Assembly: GCA_024811115.1 (NCBI GenBank)
Contig: JAKOGH010001158.1
Span: forward strand, 1 to 10,401
Source: Terana coerulea
Taxonomy: Eukaryota; Basidiomycota; Agaricomycetes; Polyporales; Phanerochaetaceae
Reading direction: 5' to 3'
Length of the DNA: 10,401 nucleotides
Of the stretch, positions 7,022 through 10,401 are shown in pieces. The position numbers were made by a program, and so were the translations under genes. The notes beneath the pieces are model-generated. The model had not been told where the DNA came from. It did not search any database and saw only the letters and a list, made by a program, of their open reading frames with translations. Positions within the stretch are counted from its first letter, which is position 1. Each line of letters opens with the position of its first letter.

Positions 7022-8471
7022 ATGTCGAGTCTGCTCAGCCAAGTCCGTCGGTCCGTCGATAATGCCAAGGCGGAGGTTCATGATCGTGCGCATGAGTTCG
7101 CCCAGAAGCATAATGTCGAGACGAAATACGTCGACGTAACGTTCCACTTCATTGGCGCAAATGGGATCCCGAAGATGGACGTGGTGGGTACGGCTGATCC
7201 GTACTTTATCGCCAAGCTCGATAATAACATCAAATTCGTGTAAGTTAATAGTGACACCTTCAGTGCGGGAGAACCACTCACTTCTTGTCGCAGATCGACA
7301 GTTCAGGTCAACACCCTCAGTCCAGTTTGGAATGAGTATTGGATGGTCAAGAATGTGCCCAGCATTGCCAACCTGCACGTCGAGGTGATGGACAAGGACG
7401 ACGGGGTGATTACCGACGACATTGTTGGTAATTTCAATACCACTGTTTCCCCAGGAGCGAAAGAGTTTACCATCCAGTCGCCTTCGATTCGACGGAGCAG
7501 GGGCACGTTTTGGATGAAGGTGTGCTATGGCCTGAATATACGAGGCGCATCAGAGACTAACGGAGAGGTTTCAGATAGAAGCCACACCTTCGCTGGACCA
7601 GAAAGCAGACAAGAGGCCGTATATCTTCGACGGCCCAATCCGCTTCCCGCCATTTCTCCGACTATCGGTCGCCTGACGAACCTGGACGACGCCCGCCTAT
7701 ATTCAACATGGAAAATGTTCTTGCGTGGTGTTCGTCTTCACTTTAGCGACGACGAGACGCAGCATTGGAACACGAACTACAAGGCTGCGCAGGCGATCTT
7801 CCAGAACCCGGGCTCGATAGCTGTGCGGACGACGATACAAGCCGGCCACCGAATGCTGTACGCTCGCACGACGTCCGAACGGCTTTGGGGTCATCAGCGA
7901 CGTGAAAGACGTCATTACCCTCCTGCACGGCGGCAAAGAAGGCACCGTCGCTGCGCACCGCGTCAAGCCGGCTGTCTACACGTACATCCTCGCCGTGGAC
8001 GACGACTCCTTCCGCTTCTCCGAGACGGGCGCCGCTTTCTTTGTGGACTTCGCGTCGAAGCATGCGCTGCACGCCAACTGCGCGGAGGCGGTGCGCTACT
8101 CGGGCGAGTTCCACCCGCGGCCTGCGGGCGGCTGGGAGCACTTTGACGACGCGACGCCGGACGACGCGGTGCAGTGGGAGCTGGTCATCGACAACAACTC
8201 GGGGACGTACTCGCCCAACCCGATGCTCTTGCCGAACCTGAAGGAGCTCCTGGAGTACAATTTCCCCGGGTTCAAGATCTACGCATACGACTTCAACGAC
8301 CCGCGACTGAAGGAGAGTCGGGAGGCATGCCGGGCGTACGCCCTGAACAAGCGTGGCGTGCAACAAGATGAGCTGCAGCCGCATACGCACGGCGAGGAGA
8401 CGTTGTTGCAGGACGCATCGAGGCAACCTAGCGTTAGCATCGAGGGTGGGACGCCGCAGATGCTCACCTAG
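7022..8471 (+). CDS. C2-domain protein with conserved fungal C-terminal region (frameshifted)
   Basis: Residues about 36-125 form a C2 domain, a Ca2+/phospholipid-binding module: KYVDVTFHFIGANGIPKMDV, TADPYF, LSPVWNEYW and VMDKDDGVITDD. Candidate Ca2+-ligand aspartates are D53 and D59 (loop 1) and D106, D108, D109, D114 and D115 (loop 3), so calcium-dependent membrane association is plausible. The C-terminal two thirds (YIFDGPIRF, SPTIGRLTNLDDARLYSTWK, HWNTNYKAAQAIFQNP, NGFGVISDVKDVITLLHGG, VDFASKHALHANCAEAVRYS, GEFHPRPAGGWEHF, WELVIDNNSGTYSPN) has the look of a conserved region in uncharacterised fungal C2 proteins; I know of no assigned activity. Introns at 7240-7293 and 7520-7574 join frames exactly. 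Frameshifts are needed near 7648 and 7868; after the second, 200 codons are open to the TAG at 8469-8471. Total is about 445 residues. ATG 7022 is preferred over the in-frame ATG at 6995 because it puts a short helix directly before the C2 fold. Confidence 0.8.
7240..7293 (+). other. intron 1 of the C2 gene
   Basis: A 54-nt GTAAGT..CGCAG intron. Its removal joins GT|A (Val73) and continues the C2 domain as STVQVNTLSPVWNEYW without a gap. Confidence 0.85.
7520..7574 (+). other. intron 2 of the C2 gene
   Basis: A 55-nt GTGTGC..TTCAG intron between complete codons. Splicing reads FWMK|IEATPSLDQKADKRPYIF, whereas reading through gives an implausible segment. It ends the C2-domain exon. Confidence 0.7.
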
Positions 8472-9938
8472 ACGCAGTCTGCTTCACGGCCGGACCATCC
8501 ACGGCGATACCCATTCTACTCTATCTATCTAACGAACGTCTTGCTGCAAGAGATATATAAGGACAGTTGTGTTGGCTCGATATACTTACTGTTGTAGATC
8601 TATATGTTCGCGTTGCTACGACTCACCACTAGAATACAAGCTGTATAAACGGAGAAGGACTCGCCTATCTCAGTACAAATACCCCATCACGGTCCCCGGA
8701 ATTCTACGCCAGAGCTTACTCTAAATTTGTCCAAGCATTCCAACCGTGGTGTCGGCCACAGAATTCCGTTCGTCATGAAGGTAATCCGTATCGATATCTT
8801 TCTGCTCATGTGAGAGATTCTTTACAATTTCTATTCCAGCTCGCACGGACGCATTATCTTTTTGTAACTCCACCACGTCTACAGTATCATCCACGAGATT
8901 CTCGCTCTTGTGGTGAGACATGCGCTCGGTCTCGGCAACCAAAAGGCACTCGTGCGGGTGTACTTCCACGGACTTGCCAATGAAGCTCGACGTACGGTAT
9001 ATTTGGGTGCGTTATTGGTCTCGCTTGCAGGGCCCCGTTGATTCCATGTCTTCTCCTACTTGTATACAGAGGCATTGTCCGACTCGCACTGAATGAGAGA
9101 AGGTCTGGCAGGGTCCCTGGCTGATGTACCTCAGCAGGCCTCATGTAGTGATAGTGCCGGATCGATCCTCTCAGTGGAGTATACGACTACCCCTCAATTC
9201 TACCTCCACCTCGAACAATGGGCTGATAGGAAGGCTAGCCCGGTTTCTGGACATGTGTACGATGCGTGGGCATCATGGAGTTTGTATGGTAACTTTGACC
9301 CTCAGGGTATAATTGCATGAGCGCTTGGTACACTCGTTGCGGGGCAGCCTGCACCTTCTGGCGTGCTGATACCTGAATTGCCGAGAGATGCATGTGTCTG
9401 TTCCGTAGGCTATGCTACATTCTGATCTTCTGCAAAACGTGTCTCCTCCTGCCCAGTGCTTGCTGGCAGATGAAAACCTCCGAGTTCTAGTTAGGCCTGA
9501 AGTTAGTGATTGCCGCTTTCGGAAGATGACCCCGAGACCCTTCACCGCTGGTGGCAGTCTCCAAGTTTCTGTGGTGATCAAGCTGAAAATTTAACGCTAT
9601 TATGAACATGTTATAGACTTCCAGGCGATTCTGCTGAGATGTTGTGCCGGGATAGCCATAGGCTGTGAGTACTGCGCCGCTGCGATGCGAAGTTGTATCA
9701 AGCGCCCGACATATTTGGGCATGCTTCCGGGGTCCCCCTTACATACCTCCACCTCGTGGGCGACCTTGCCAGCTACTTCTTCCTCGAGACGTTGCGGGCG
9801 AAAGCTCTCGGCGGATTTCCACTTCTACGCCCCCGATTGCCCTTGATTCACTGCCTGCTGTCTTTTGGGCCGATGTTTTTCTGATTTTTTGGGACCTATA
9901 ACTCGGATTTGCTGTGAGCACGCTTTTTGTCTCGCACC
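8472..9938. other. mostly non-coding interval downstream of the C2 gene
   Basis: The first 200 bases are probably the C2 3' UTR and spacer, with a short CTAT run near 8519-8528. Apart from the possible minus-strand exon below, the open frames in this interval (for example 9093-9320, 9273-9581 and 9665-9901) show no recognisable domain, consistent introns or start context. The pyrimidine-rich tract at 9830-9938 is likely promoter or 5' UTR of the gene that follows. Confidence 0.45.
8721..8994 (-). pseudogene. possible minus-strand terminal exon, unknown protein
   Basis: An open frame of about 90 codons on the minus strand ends at TAG (8721-8723). It is charged and hydrophilic, with VEVHPHECLLVAETER, KSENLVDDTVDVVELQKD and IDTDYLHDERNS, which resembles the acidic cytosolic tail of a fungal membrane protein more than random translation. 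There is no ATG near its 5' end, so it would be a last exon; a possible acceptor (GTCGAG) lies near 8988. I could not find convincing upstream exons at 9000-9900. It may be a remnant or simply a chance ORF. Confidence 0.25.
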
Positions 9939-10005
9939 ATGTCGTTGACGACGCATCCTGACCTTCGACCCGCCCACAAGTGCTGCTTTTGCCCTCCCCG
10001 ATACT

Positions 10006-10401
10006 ATGGATACCTTTTCTGCCCCATCTGAAAAGTATCGGAACCACTTTATTGGCGAGGAATCCCCCATCGGTTGCATGTCCCAGCCACTACTCTCGCA
10101 CGACACACAAGACACTCCTTCGCTGGGGCCCTGGTTGTACAGCGAGAACCCATTTCTCGTCTCTGCACGAGCAAGCTCTGCTCAAGCCCGTTGACGGAAT
10201 CTTTGTCCAGGACGAAACCCACCGCTCATCTCATCGGTACTTCAAACACGACATCTATCCCACCCCGCCTCACACTGGCTCTTCGTTCAAGCACCCAGCG
10301 GCCCTCCCGTTCATCTACGACCACGAATTCATGGGCCCCGACTCTCGTGACGTCTCGCCACGAGGATCTCTCTCTCGAATACACACCGGGTCACACGATG
10401 T
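10006..10401 (+). CDS. 5' part of an unrecognised Pro/Ser/His-rich protein (partial, frameshifted)
   Basis: From ATG 10006 the frame reads MDTFSAPSEKYRNHFIGEE and continues to WLYSENPFL. A single extra base near 10159 is needed to continue as SLHEQALLKPVDGIFVQDET, which stays open to the window edge through YFKHDIYPTPPHTGSSFKH and PFIYDHEFMGPDSRDVSPRG. The protein looks intrinsically disordered and rich in Ser, Pro, His and Asp, as in fungal regulators and transcription factors, but no DNA-binding or catalytic motif is visible in this part. ATG 9939 (gcaccATGtcg) has a better start context; using it would need one more frame change near 9954 to enter the RILTFDPPTSAAFALPDT stretch that precedes 10006 in frame. 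The true start is therefore uncertain. Confidence 0.5.

Noticed and set aside
7743..8426. 227-codon minus-strand open frame
   Set aside because: It lies antisense to the GC-rich, clearly coding C-terminal part of the C2 gene and is Arg/Val/Leu-rich, as expected for a shadow of a high-GC3 gene.
1..10401. CRISPR array, bacterial operon, ribosomal RNA or tRNA gene
   Set aside because: No regularly spaced direct repeats, no ribosome-binding sites and no cloverleaf-like A/B-box pair were seen; the spliced genes point to a fungal nuclear genome.

Overview
This window looks like nuclear DNA of a basidiomycete fungus, probably an agaricomycete. Coding sequence is broken by many short introns of 53-62 nt with GT..AG ends, and several have CTAAC/CTGA-type branch sites close to the acceptor. 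Gene spacing is moderate, and the protein families (F-box protein with leucine-rich tail, fungal DHA1-type MFS transporter, C2-domain protein with a fungal C-terminal region) fit that group. These identifications come from reading motifs, not from a search.

Layout from left to right. 1-1092: no supportable gene. 1093-2526 (+): an F-box protein with one intron and three apparent frameshifts. 2527-3925: gene-free, pyrimidine-rich DNA with a diverged, tandemly duplicated X-Y repeat module and a short hexamer microsatellite. 3926-5901 (+): an MFS transporter of 11 exons, disrupted by two in-frame stops and about eight frameshifts, yet with its splice sites and motifs still readable. 5901-6505: a MITE-like inverted-repeat element whose left end supplies the last base of the transporter's stop codon; it contains perfect 22- and 24-bp palindromes and a second, nested 110-bp terminal-repeat unit. 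About 6787-6949 (+): an orphan hydrophobic exon-like fragment, possibly DUF6534-like. 7022-8471 (+): a C2-domain protein with two introns and two apparent frameshifts. 8472-9938: mostly non-coding, with one possible minus-strand terminal exon. About 10006-10401 (+): the 5' part of an unrecognised Pro/Ser/His-rich protein running off the window, again with a frameshift.

The genes do not form an obvious pathway or cluster; they look like independent neighbours. The most striking overall feature is that all four recognisable genes carry frame disruptions. Either the locus is decaying and transposon-rich, or the sequence comes from an assembly with residual indel errors. The MFS gene, with nonsense codons as well as indels, is the best candidate for a true pseudogene. 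I saw no convincing new defence, CRISPR or biosynthetic system. The most distinctive non-genic objects are the palindrome-rich MITE and the duplicated X-Y repeat.
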